From assembly GCF_031179285.1 (NCBI RefSeq), contig NZ_JAPSHY010000015.1, positions 1-64,000 of the forward strand: DNA of 64,000 nt, read 5' to 3'. Shown here piece by piece: positions 50,825-58,487 of the stretch (the first letter of the stretch is position 1; every line of letters starts with the position of its first letter). The position numbers and the translations under genes are program-made. Source of the DNA: Microbacterium sp. GTDB lineage: Bacteria; Actinomycetota; Actinomycetes; Actinomycetales; Microbacteriaceae. The notes beneath the pieces are model-generated. The model searched no databases, was not told where the DNA came from, and saw nothing but the letters and a program-made list of their open reading frames with translations.

Positions 50825-51265
50825 ATGACGTCGTTGGGTGTCAGCAATTCGCTGTCGGCCGTGCTGGTTCCGATCGGCTGGGTCGGCGCGGCATTGGCGG
50901 TGATCTGCGCGGTCATCGCCGGCATCGCCGTCGCGCGTGGCGCCGGAGGGTTGAGCGGGGGTGCCGTGGGGCTCTGGATCCCCACGACGATGCTGAGTGT
51001 CACGGCATCCTTCGCGAATGAGTGGATGCCGCTGGTGGCAGCGACCGGCGCGCTCGTCGCGATGCTGGTGCTCGGCGGCACGGTGCGGGCGATCGTGAGC
51101 ACGGCTCAGGCTCCGGAACCCGCCTACCCCCGCAGCAACGCATCGACGACGCCCGCTCCGGCGGCCCGGAAGCCCGCTGCGCCATCCCCTCGAACGTCCG
51201 CCGTCGGCCAGGTGACGACGAGCACGGGGGGCCTGGCGCTGACCAGGCCGGTCCGCTCCACCTGA
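50825..51265 (+). CDS. Hypothetical membrane protein
   Basis: Product of 146 residues from the ATG at 50825, with a GGGGGG run upstream as ribosome-binding site. Three likely membrane segments (LVPIGWVGAALAVICAVIAGIAVA, LWIPTTMLSVTASF, MPLVAATGALVAMLVLGGTV) are followed by a Pro/Ala/Thr-rich cytoplasmic or external tail. Not recognised. Confidence 0.6.
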   Translation: MTSLGVSNSLSAVLVPIGWVGAALAVICAVIAGIAVARGAGGLSGGAVGLWIPTTMLSVTASFANEWMPLVAATGALVAMLVLGGTVRAIVSTAQAPEPAYPRSNASTTPAPAARKPAAPSPRTSAVGQVTTSTGGLALTRPVRST

Positions 51266-51287
51266 TCGGCGCCAGCGCCCAGCGCGT

Positions 51288-51767
51288 CTAGCCCGGAAGC
51301 AGACCGCTGCCGTCGCGCAGTTCGAACACCAGCTGCGTCTCAGTGCCGCGCACCACCGGGTGGATCGTGATGTGCTCGAGCACGATGTCGCGCAGGGCCG
51401 TCGCATCCTCGACTGCCACGTGGACGAGGAAGTCGTCGACGCCCGCCACGTGGAACACCTGCAGCACGCGCGGGATGCCGGCGAGCGCGTCGAACAGCGC
51501 GGTGACCTTTGGTCCGGTGTGGTTCGCCAGGCGCACCTTGATGATCGCCTGCAGCGGGTAGCCGAGAGCAGCCTCGTCGACGCGGATGCGCGTGTCGCGG
51601 ATCACCTTTCGCGTGCGAAGCGCTCTTATCCGGTGCGCACACGTCGACTCCGCGATGCCGAGACGGTGCGCCAGCGCCTTGTTCGTGATGTCGGCGTCAC
51701 GCGTGAGAGCGGCGAGCAGCTGCAGGTCGATCTCGTCGAGGGCGTTGCCGCTGTCCTGCGATCTCAT
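51288..51767 (-). CDS. Lrp/AsnC family transcriptional regulator
   Basis: Regulator of 159 residues. The HTH is LDEIDLQLLAALTRDADITNKALAHRLGIAESTCAHRIRAL (residues 9-49), followed by the RAM ligand domain with the pattern PRVLQVFHVAGVDDFLVHVA. It is divergent from the PLP enzyme at 51883. By that arrangement it likely controls the gene in response to an amino acid (inference). Confidence 0.9.
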   Translation of the reverse strand: MRSQDSGNALDEIDLQLLAALTRDADITNKALAHRLGIAESTCAHRIRALRTRKVIRDTRIRVDEAALGYPLQAIIKVRLANHTGPKVTALFDALAGIPRVLQVFHVAGVDDFLVHVAVEDATALRDIVLEHITIHPVVRGTETQLVFELRDGSGLLPG

Positions 51768-51882
51768 CAACGACGTCCCCTCCGGCGGCCGGTTCGTTGC
51801 ACAGAATATCGAACTCACGCACACTTCCCGCACTTTCTGCCGAGTTGCACCGTTCTTGCTGTGCTTCCGGCAACCTGGAAGG

Positions 51883-53106
51883 ATGACTGCGCCGCTGCAT
51901 CCTGACACGGTCGCCGTACGCGGCGGTCGAGCCGACCTCGAGGGTATGGGAGTTCACGCCCTGCCGATCGACCTCTCGACGACCAACCCGTTGCCCGACA
52001 TCGAGCGCGGGGGAGAGTCGTACGAGGCGATGGCCACCGGGGGCCGTCCGCCGGCCGACGGCAGCATGGTCTATGCGCGGCTCTGGAACCCGACCGTGGC
52101 GCGCTTCGAAGACGCTCTGGCCGAGCTCGAGCATGCAGAGGCCGCGGTCGCGTTCTCCTCCGGTATGGCGGCGATGACGGCCGTCATCCTCGCACACACC
52201 AGCGCGGTCGGCAGACGCCACGTCGTTGCGGTGCGTCCGCTCTACGGTGGCACCGACCACCTGCTCGGCTCGGGGCTGCTCGGGGCCGAGACCACGTACT
52301 GCCAGCCGGACGAGGTGGCATCTCGCATCCGTCCTGACACGGGAGTGGTCGTCGTCGAGACGCCGGCGAATCCCACACTCGAACTGGCGGACATCCGCGC
52401 GATCGTCGCCCAGGCGGGAAGCGTTCCGGTGGTCGTCGACAACACCTTCGCCACGCCGGTGCTGCAGAATCCGATCGATCTCGGCGCGACGATGTCGCTG
52501 CACAGCGCGACGAAGTACCTCGGCGGACACGGAGATGTGATCGCCGGCGTGGTCGCGTGCAGCGAGAGCACGGCCGAGGCGCTCCGGCGCGTGCGAGCGG
52601 TGACCGGAGGGCTGCTCCACCCCCTCGGCGCCTATCTGCTGCACCGCGGCCTCACGACGCTCCCGGTGCGAGTGCGCCAGCAGCAGGAGAATGCGCGGCG
52701 CATCGTGCAGTGGCTGATCGACCGGCCCGAGGTCGCCGAGGTCTTCTATCCGGGTCTCGACGGCGACCCGCGCGGGATCCTGGGTCGACAGATGCGCGGC
52801 ACCGGCGCCATGATCGCGATGCGGATGCGGGGCGGATACACCGCCGCGGCCACGGTGACCGGTGCCACCGCGCTGTTCACCCATGCGGTGTCGCTCGGCG
52901 GTGTCGACTCGCTGATCCAGCATCCGGCCGCCCTGACGCACCGCCCGGTCCCGCCGGAGGCGCGCCCGGCCGCAGACGTGCTGCGCCTGTCGATCGGGCT
53001 CGAGAACGTCGATGATCTCATCGCCGATCTCGCCCGGGCGTTCGCCGACCTCGGCGGTGCAGACGCTCCGGCATCCGAGCGCGCCGCGATGTCCGAGGCC
53101 GGTTGA
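51883..53106 (+). CDS. Trans-sulfuration/methionine-metabolism PLP-dependent enzyme
   Basis: Cys/Met metabolism PLP-enzyme of 407 residues, of the cystathionine gamma-synthase/gamma-lyase/methionine gamma-lyase family. The Schiff-base Lys is K211 in SATKYLGGHGDV; YARLWNPTVARFEDALAELE (about residues 63-82), the substrate-site loop and DNTFATPVLQ are present. The specific reaction cannot be told. GGAAGG lies immediately before the ATG. The neighbouring Lrp-type gene may control it. Confidence 0.88.
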   Translation: MTAPLHPDTVAVRGGRADLEGMGVHALPIDLSTTNPLPDIERGGESYEAMATGGRPPADGSMVYARLWNPTVARFEDALAELEHAEAAVAFSSGMAAMTAVILAHTSAVGRRHVVAVRPLYGGTDHLLGSGLLGAETTYCQPDEVASRIRPDTGVVVVETPANPTLELADIRAIVAQAGSVPVVVDNTFATPVLQNPIDLGATMSLHSATKYLGGHGDVIAGVVACSESTAEALRRVRAVTGGLLHPLGAYLLHRGLTTLPVRVRQQQENARRIVQWLIDRPEVAEVFYPGLDGDPRGILGRQMRGTGAMIAMRMRGGYTAAATVTGATALFTHAVSLGGVDSLIQHPAALTHRPVPPEARPAADVLRLSIGLENVDDLIADLARAFADLGGADAPASERAAMSEAG

Positions 53107-53219
53107 AGGCGCCCGCTTGAGGGTGACAGGGCGCGGATCGATCGCCCCATCCGCTCTCGGCAGATCGGCCCTGGGCAGAAACGGGGCCGCGGCTGACCGG
53201 CGCCACACACCATGGGGAC

Positions 53220-53834
53220 ATGAGCGAAGACAAACCCATTCCGCAGTTCGGGCCGGAGGCCCGCCGTGCCCTCTTCCACGAGCGCGTGCTCGTGCTCGAC
53301 GGAGCCCTCGACGACGACAACGGCACGCTGCTGATGACGCAGCTGCTCGCACTCTCGGCAGAGGACGCCACGACCGACATCGCCCTCTGGATCCACTCGC
53401 CCGGAGGGTCGGTGCCGTCGATGCTCGCGATCCGCGACATCATGCGACTGATCCCGAACGACGTGGCCACCCTCGCCCTGGGACTCGCCTGCAGCGCCGG
53501 TCAGTTCCTGCTCTCGGCCGGCACCAAGGGCAAGCGGCGGGCCCTGCCGCACGCGCGCATCCTCATGCACCAGGGCTCCGCCGGCATCGGCGGGTCGGCG
53601 GTCGAGATCGAGGCGCAGGCCGACGACCTGCGTCACATGCGAGACACCGTGCTCGGTCTGATCTCGGACGACACCGGGCAGCCGCGGGAGCGCATCTTCG
53701 AGGACTCGCTGCACGACCGGTGGTACACCGCGGAGCAGTCGCTCGAGTACGGGTTCATCGACGAGATCGTCGGTTCGATGGCGGATGTCATGCCGCGCCG
53801 TCGCGCCAAGGTCGGGCTGGGGGTGGGGGCATGA
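53220..53834 (+). CDS. clpP: ATP-dependent Clp protease proteolytic subunit, active type
   Basis: ClpP-family serine protease subunit of 204 residues. The catalytic triad is Ser92 (GLACSAGQF), His117 (ARILMHQG) and Asp181 (YGFIDEIV), all at family positions. The start GTG/ATG choice is ATG 53220 with GGGGA just upstream. Two small inverted repeats are present upstream (CGGCCC 53166 and GGGCCG 53184). It overlaps the next gene (ATGA), making a two-subunit operon. It is probably a secondary ClpP, as in actinobacteria with several clpP genes. Confidence 0.9.
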   Translation: MSEDKPIPQFGPEARRALFHERVLVLDGALDDDNGTLLMTQLLALSAEDATTDIALWIHSPGGSVPSMLAIRDIMRLIPNDVATLALGLACSAGQFLLSAGTKGKRRALPHARILMHQGSAGIGGSAVEIEAQADDLRHMRDTVLGLISDDTGQPRERIFEDSLHDRWYTAEQSLEYGFIDEIVGSMADVMPRRRAKVGLGVGA

Positions 53835-54427
53835 GCAGCTACACGATCCCCAACGTCATCGCGCAGCATCCGCGTGGAGAACGCGTCATGGACGTGTACT
53901 CCCACCTGCTCGCGGAGCGCGTCATCTACCTCGGCACCGGCATCGACGCGGGCGTCGCCAACGCGCTGATCGCGCAGCTGCTGCACCTGGATGCAGACAG
54001 CCCCGAAGCAGCCGTGCAGTTCTACATCAACAGCGAGGGTGGCGACCCCGGGGCGGCACTGGCGATCTACGACACCATGCAGCACATCCGCCCCTCCATC
54101 GCCACGACCTGCGTCGGGCAGGCGATCGGTCCGGCGGCTCTTCTCGTCGCGGCTGGTGCGCCGGGTCAGCGGGCGGCTCTCGCGCATGCGCGGATCGTGC
54201 TGCACCAGCCGGCCGGGCAGTCGCGCGGTGCGATCCCCGATCTCATCCTCGCCGCGGACGAGGTGGTGCGGATGCGGGGGGACCTCGAGGCGATCCTCGC
54301 CAGGCACACCGGCCGTTCAGTGGCGGAACTGCGCACCGACACCGATCGTGACCGGGTATTCACGGCATCGACGGCTCTCGAATACGGGCTCATCGACACC
54401 GTGCTGGGCGCGCGCACCGGTCCCTGA
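53831..54427 (+). CDS. ClpP-family subunit lacking the catalytic serine (ClpR-like)
   Basis: Protein of 198 residues that aligns along its length with ClpP. At the nucleophile position the motif reads CVGQAIGPAALL (residues 94-105), so the Ser of GQAASMGA is Gly100. His125 (IVLHQP) and Asp189 (YGLIDTVL) are kept. Proteins with this loss are called ClpR-like and are catalytically silent partners in mixed rings. It starts by ATGA overlap with the active clpP gene, giving equal translation. Proposed role: a structural/regulatory ring partner (inference). Confidence 0.85.
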   Translation: MSSYTIPNVIAQHPRGERVMDVYSHLLAERVIYLGTGIDAGVANALIAQLLHLDADSPEAAVQFYINSEGGDPGAALAIYDTMQHIRPSIATTCVGQAIGPAALLVAAGAPGQRAALAHARIVLHQPAGQSRGAIPDLILAADEVVRMRGDLEAILARHTGRSVAELRTDTDRDRVFTASTALEYGLIDTVLGARTGP

Positions 54428-54534
54428 CGCTCACTGCACGGCTGCACCCGGTGCAGGGTCGGATCATCGCGATTCGACCGTGCACCGGGGGCGCGATGCG
54501 CGGGCGGTGCGAGGAGGACGAGCGGATGCCGTGA

Positions 54535-54888
54535 TCAGGCGGCGAGAGCGAAGGACGCGCGGGAAGCCGAGACGACAGCGGATGCCGGGCTCGCCGCGGA
54601 TCGCAGCTCGTCGGCCACACCGCTGGTCAGCTCGATCAGCGTCGTGTCGAGAGCGCCGGCGATCGCCGCGATCATCTCGCTGGACGGCTCTTTGAGCCCG
54701 CGCTCGACCTCGGAGAGATACTGCGGCGACACCCCGGCCTTCTCGGCGGTCTCGGTCAGGGTCTCTTCCCGATCGTGGCGCCGGCGACGCAGCTGGTCGC
54801 CGAGCAGCTGGCGCCAGAGCGGCTCCGGGTCGGTCAGCGTCGGGCGCGGGGGACGGGAACTGCGGGGAAACGGGACGAGCTCGGCCAT
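54535..54888 (-). CDS. XRE-family regulator of PopR/ClgR type
   Basis: HTH protein of 117 residues. The helix-turn-helix is LTETAEKAGVSPQYLSEVERGLKEPSSEMIAAIAGAL (residues 44-80). The YLSEVERGxKEPSSE pattern matches the actinobacterial ClgR/PopR regulators that activate clp protease genes (established knowledge). It is convergent with and adjacent to the clpP/clpR-like operon, so it is the likely activator. The C-terminus is Ala-rich; ClgR is itself a ClpP substrate through C-terminal Ala residues, and this protein also ends in LAA. Confidence 0.82.
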   Translation of the reverse strand: MAELVPFPRSSRPPRPTLTDPEPLWRQLLGDQLRRRRHDREETLTETAEKAGVSPQYLSEVERGLKEPSSEMIAAIAGALDTTLIELTSGVADELRSAASPASAVVSASRASFALAA

Positions 54889-54958
54889 GCCTCACGGTAA
54901 CTCCGCCCCGCCCGGCGCCTCCAGCGGTTCTGCTCAGAGCAGAATGACGTCTGGTTCC

Positions 54959-55087
54959 GCGTGAGACAACACGCTCTGCGTGAGACACCTTGCCGATCTG
55001 AGCCATCAGTTTCCGCGTGAGACATCACTTTCAGCATGAGACACCACTTTCCGCGTGAGACACCACGTGTCGGGTGGTGCCTCACGC
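54959..55087. repeat. Array of a 19-nt repeat with terminal hairpin, upstream of the sulfurtransferase
   Basis: Units start at 54959, 54978, 54996, 55015, 55034 and 55053. The best consensus is GCGTGAGACACCACTTTCC; unit 2 is 18 nt and unit 3 is degenerate. The last unit (55053-55066, GCGTGAGACACCAC) pairs with GTGGTGCCTCACGC (55074-55087) with one wobble, forming a 14-bp hairpin with a 7-base loop. The array is non-coding and lies between the PopR-like gene and the sulfurtransferase. Confidence 0.85.
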
Positions 55088-55143
55088 AGCATCCGCTGTC
55101 TGACGTGCTTCAACGCGGTCTCAGCGATCGATAGCCTCGATGG

Positions 55144-55980
55144 ATGAGCAACTTCCTGAGGGTGGACGAACTGATCGATCTGCTCGCGTCGGGCGTCCCG
55201 GTGCGGCTCATCGACGTGCGGTGGCGGCTCGACCGTCCCGACGGCCACTCCGAGTACCTCTCCGGCCATATCCCAGGAGCGGTGTACGTGCCCCTGGACC
55301 AGGAGCTCGCCGCGCACGGTCGCGCGCATGAAGGCCGCCACCCGATGCCGAGCACCGAGAGCCTGCAGGAGGCCGCGCGCCGCTGGGGCGTTCGCGGTGG
55401 CGACGTCGTCGTCGCGTACGACGACGCGAAGGGTGTGTCCGCCGCGCGCGCGTGGTGGCTGCTTCGCCAGGCAGGCGTCGACGTCCGCGTGCTCGACGGG
55501 GGCCTTCAGGCGTGGGTCGGCGCCGGCTACGAACTCTCCTCCGACGAGGTCGAACTCGACCGCGGCGATGTCGTCCTGACCGAGATCGGCGCCGATGCGA
55601 TCTCGATCGACGAGGCTGCCGCCTTCCCGGCATCCGGGGTGCTGCTCGACGTGCGCGCCGCCGAACGCTACCGCGGTGAGACCGAACCGCTCGATCCGGT
55701 CGCCGGACACATCCCGGGAGCCGTGAACGTGCCGATGACCTCTCATTTGGATGCCGACGGCAGGCTGGTCGATGCCGCGACGCTTCGGGCCACGTTCGCC
55801 GCCGCCGGCGTGACGCCGGGAACACCGGTGGCCGCCTACTGCGGGTCGGGCGTCACCGCCGCGCACACCGCGCTCGTGCTCGATGCGATCGGCATCCCGG
55901 CGAAGGTGTTCCCCGGATCGTGGAGTCAATGGTCGAACACGCCTGGGCGCCCGGTGGCGACGGGACCGCAGCCCGGCTGA
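55144..55980 (+). CDS. Rhodanese-type sulfurtransferase (thiosulfate/3-mercaptopyruvate)
   Basis: Transfers sulfur from thiosulfate or 3-mercaptopyruvate to an acceptor; 278 residues in two rhodanese domains. The N-terminal domain (to about residue 130) has IDVRW and SGHIPGAVYVPLD but no Cys in the active loop; the C-terminal domain holds the active C233 in AAYCGSGVTA. The usual catalytic loop length is consistent with this type. It stands between 19-nt repeat arrays: the TGA stop is part of the first downstream unit. Confidence 0.9.
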   Translation: MSNFLRVDELIDLLASGVPVRLIDVRWRLDRPDGHSEYLSGHIPGAVYVPLDQELAAHGRAHEGRHPMPSTESLQEAARRWGVRGGDVVVAYDDAKGVSAARAWWLLRQAGVDVRVLDGGLQAWVGAGYELSSDEVELDRGDVVLTEIGADAISIDEAAAFPASGVLLDVRAAERYRGETEPLDPVAGHIPGAVNVPMTSHLDADGRLVDAATLRATFAAAGVTPGTPVAAYCGSGVTAAHTALVLDAIGIPAKVFPGSWSQWSNTPGRPVATGPQPG

Positions 55981-56047
55981 GACACCACGTTCGCCGCGAG
56001 ACACCACTTTCCGCATGAAAAACCACGTGTGGCGTGGTTTCTCGTGC
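55976..56047. repeat. 19-nt repeat array with terminal hairpin, downstream of the sulfurtransferase
   Basis: Three units: 55976-55995, 55996-56012 and 56013-56031. The last pairs with 56033-56047 (GCATGAAAAACCACG with CGTGGTTTCTCGTGC, two wobble pairs) in a 15-bp stem. The layout of direct repeats followed by a terminal hairpin repeats that of 54959-55087. It can also serve as the terminator of the sulfurtransferase gene. Confidence 0.8.
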
Positions 56048-56082
56048 TGCATCTGCAGTCTCAGGCGCAAGGCAGGAGCGAA

Positions 56083-56994
56083 TCAGCCCCGAGGTCCGTA
56101 GCCCCACCGCAGCTCCAGCGCCCCCGGGCCGAACCCGCGGCGCACCTGATGCACCGAAGTCGCCCCATCAAGCGCGATCGGCCGCACGACCGTGCCCGAG
56201 GGTGTCTGCTCATGCTCCTCGCACCAGTCGGGGAGCGCGTCGGGATGGAACCGGGTCCAGACCAGCAGCTCCCGGCACTGCCGGTCGACGGCATGACCGG
56301 TGTCGTGCGTCGGCGGGTGGTCCGGGGGATAGGCGACCGCCCATTCGACGACGGTCGTGTTCGGCGCCGTCAGCGGCACCTCCAACTCGAACAGGGCGCC
56401 GTGCACCTCGCCGTTCGGATGCGAGTACCAGGCCGCGATGCGGCCGCCGGAGACGGCGGTGATCATCGGGGCGGGAGTCGACACGCCGGGGTTGATCTCG
56501 AGGAACGGCGTCGCCGTGATGGTGCCCGAGGTCGACTGCACGATGCTGCGGGTCGTGCAGCCGAGTACGCTGCCGTCGGCACCGACGTCGGTCACCGAGT
56601 GGGTCGTGAGCTCGCGGGAGGTGTCGGGATAGGTGGCGCCGAGGGCGGAATACGCGTCCATCACCGCTCGTTCCAGTTCGATCTCGTCGATGGGGAACTG
56701 CGCGGACGCGATGGGTCCCGTCCGGTTCGAGCGTCCGAGCAGCCGAGTGAGAGCGCGCTCCTCGAGGCCGAGCAGGTCTTCGATGTCGGCGAGCGCTGCG
56801 AGTGATTGCGCCCCTTCGGGACGCCGCGCACCGGACCGCCAATAGCTCAGGGTCGCCATCGAGACGGTGTTTCCGCGGGCTCTGAGCTGCTCCTGCAGCC
56901 ATGACAATGTGACACCGCGCGCATTGATGGCATCGCGAAGTGCGCCGGCGACCGCTTCGGCGCCAGCCTCGCGTCCATCTTTTTCCGTCTTCAT
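56083..56994 (-). CDS. XRE-like HTH-containing protein, C-terminal domain unknown
   Basis: Product of 303 residues with an N-terminal HTH-like segment (about residues 16-60, LRDAINARGVTLSWLQEQLRARGNTVSMATLSYWRSGARRPEG) and a conserved-looking C-terminal domain rich in Trp that I do not recognise. GGAGGGG lies eight bases before the ATG. It is probably a regulator that senses something with its C-terminal domain. No operon partners. Confidence 0.6.
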   Translation of the reverse strand: MKTEKDGREAGAEAVAGALRDAINARGVTLSWLQEQLRARGNTVSMATLSYWRSGARRPEGAQSLAALADIEDLLGLEERALTRLLGRSNRTGPIASAQFPIDEIELERAVMDAYSALGATYPDTSRELTTHSVTDVGADGSVLGCTTRSIVQSTSGTITATPFLEINPGVSTPAPMITAVSGGRIAAWYSHPNGEVHGALFELEVPLTAPNTTVVEWAVAYPPDHPPTHDTGHAVDRQCRELLVWTRFHPDALPDWCEEHEQTPSGTVVRPIALDGATSVHQVRRGFGPGALELRWGYGPRG

Positions 56995-57293
56995 CACAGA
57001 CCCCCTCCGGTATGTGAAGAACGCCCCTTTAGTCTGAGCATAGGACCGCACGCGCACACTTCTGGGGACCAGGGTGAGTTGTGGGGTCACGTGGTTGTTT
57101 CGATGCATGCAGGGTGCCTGATTTTGCGAATGATTCGGCCAGACGCAGTGATGCCCCCTTGCTGCGTGATTCGTGGGGCCCGGCGATCGATCTGGGGAGA
57201 TCCGCCGGGCTTCACGAAGCCCTCCTGCCCGGCGCATCCGCTCTGCGCCCGCGCGTAGACTGGGGGGAACACCCCGGAGGACTCCGCATCGTC

Positions 57294-57977
57294 ATGTCTG
57301 CCCCTGCCCGCGCCATCACCGTGCGCACCGTTCAGCTGCTTCGTGCGCTGTTCGCCGCAGCCGCTGCGCTGATGATCACGTTCTCGCCCGACCACTCGGC
57401 GGCCGTCGGCCTGTCCGTCTTCAGCGGATTCGCTTTCGTCAGCGCCTTCGTCCTCGTTCTCGCCGCCTGGCTCGCGCTGCCCGCGGGTCGCCGCTGGCCG
57501 TACGTGATCATCGCGGTGCTCGGATTCGCCGCCGGCATGATCAGCGGCATCCCGCCCTGGCGGAACGACGACCTGTTCTTCATCGTCGTGATCTCCTGGG
57601 CGCTTCTCACCGGAGGCATCGAGCTGTTCGGCGGCATCCGCACGCGCCGCACCGGCGATCCGACAGCGCGCGACGCGATCACCGTCGGGGCCTTCGGCGT
57701 TCTCCTCGGCCTTCTGCTCGTGCTCATTCCCGCGGGACTCGTACAGGAGTACTCGATCGAGAGCGCCGGCACCTTCCAGCTCACCGGGATCATCCTGGGG
57801 GTGGGCATGTTCGGCGGCTACGCGGCCGTCGTCGCGGTCTTCCTCGGCATCGCCGGGCTCACGCCGAGCCCGCGTTCCGAGGTCGAAGGCGACAAGAGGG
57901 CGGAGGCGGATGCTGCGCCTGTCGTCGATGAGATCGATACGGCCGCAGCGCCGGCCGACCGCGGAGGAGAGCGATGA
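57294..57977 (+). CDS. Membrane protein, DUF308/HdeD-like
   Basis: Product of 227 residues with six likely membrane segments (TVRTVQLLRALFAAAAALMITF, VFSGFAFVSAFVLVLAAWLAL, VIIAVLGFAAGMISGI and others), of the HdeD-like type often found near purB in Microbacteriaceae. The C-terminus is acidic and probably cytoplasmic. GGAGG lies 14 bases before the ATG at 57294. It overlaps the next gene (ATGA). Function unknown. Confidence 0.65.
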   Translation: MSAPARAITVRTVQLLRALFAAAAALMITFSPDHSAAVGLSVFSGFAFVSAFVLVLAAWLALPAGRRWPYVIIAVLGFAAGMISGIPPWRNDDLFFIVVISWALLTGGIELFGGIRTRRTGDPTARDAITVGAFGVLLGLLLVLIPAGLVQEYSIESAGTFQLTGIILGVGMFGGYAAVVAVFLGIAGLTPSPRSEVEGDKRAEADAAPVVDEIDTAAAPADRGGER

Positions 57978-58330
57978 GCGACGACAAGCCCACCCGCCGC
58001 GACATCCTGCGGCCGCTGCATCTGCTCGGCATCGCGCTGGCGTGCGGGGTGTTCGCCATGGTCGTGACGTTCATCACGACCGGAGCGTTCACCGCGCGGG
58101 TCAACATCGCCATCTCGCAGGGAACCTACGACGGTCTCACCCCGATTGCGCTCGGCCTCGTCGTCGGCGGCGGCGCGTTCATCGCGACGCTGCTCATCCT
58201 CGCGATGCTGATCCTCGCCGTCGATCCCGCCGACGTCACCAAGACCGTCGACCGGCCCGTGCTCTACGACGAAGAGGACCCCGCGGATCCCGTCGATCCT
58301 GAGACCGGCGACGACAAGCGCGAGGAATAG
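57974..58330 (+). CDS. Small membrane protein of unknown function
   Basis: Product of 118 residues with two hydrophobic segments (LLGIALACGVFAMVVTFITTGAF and ALGLVVGGGAFIATLLILAMLILAV), and an acidic tail rich in Asp and Glu (DEEDPADPVDPETGDDKREE). Its ATGA overlap with the upstream membrane-protein gene points to a two-component membrane complex. No family is recognised. Confidence 0.6.
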   Translation: MSDDKPTRRDILRPLHLLGIALACGVFAMVVTFITTGAFTARVNIAISQGTYDGLTPIALGLVVGGGAFIATLLILAMLILAVDPADVTKTVDRPVLYDEEDPADPVDPETGDDKREE

Positions 58331-58355
58331 CTCACCCGCCTCTCCTCACGCGTGA

Positions 58356-58423
58356 GCACCACCACGCAGGCGAGCACCGCGCGAGTGAGCGCGGTGCGAG
58401 TGCGCACCACCACGCAGGCGAGC
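58356..58423. repeat. 20-bp direct repeat between membrane-protein gene and purB
   Basis: GCACCACCACGCAGGCGAGC occurs at 58356-58375 and 58404-58423, 48 bases apart, in the convergent intergenic region. Surrounding sequence also repeats GAGC and GTGAGC motifs. Significance unknown; it may be another copy-number-variable intergenic element. Confidence 0.7.
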
Positions 58424-58487
58424 CACGGCCCACCGCCCGAGCCTCGGCCTACGGAGCGAGCCACGGCTCACCGGCTCGGGTGCCGAT

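Noticed and set aside
54959..55087. CRISPR array
   Set aside because: Units are directly adjacent with no spacers, diverge from each other, and there are no cas genes.
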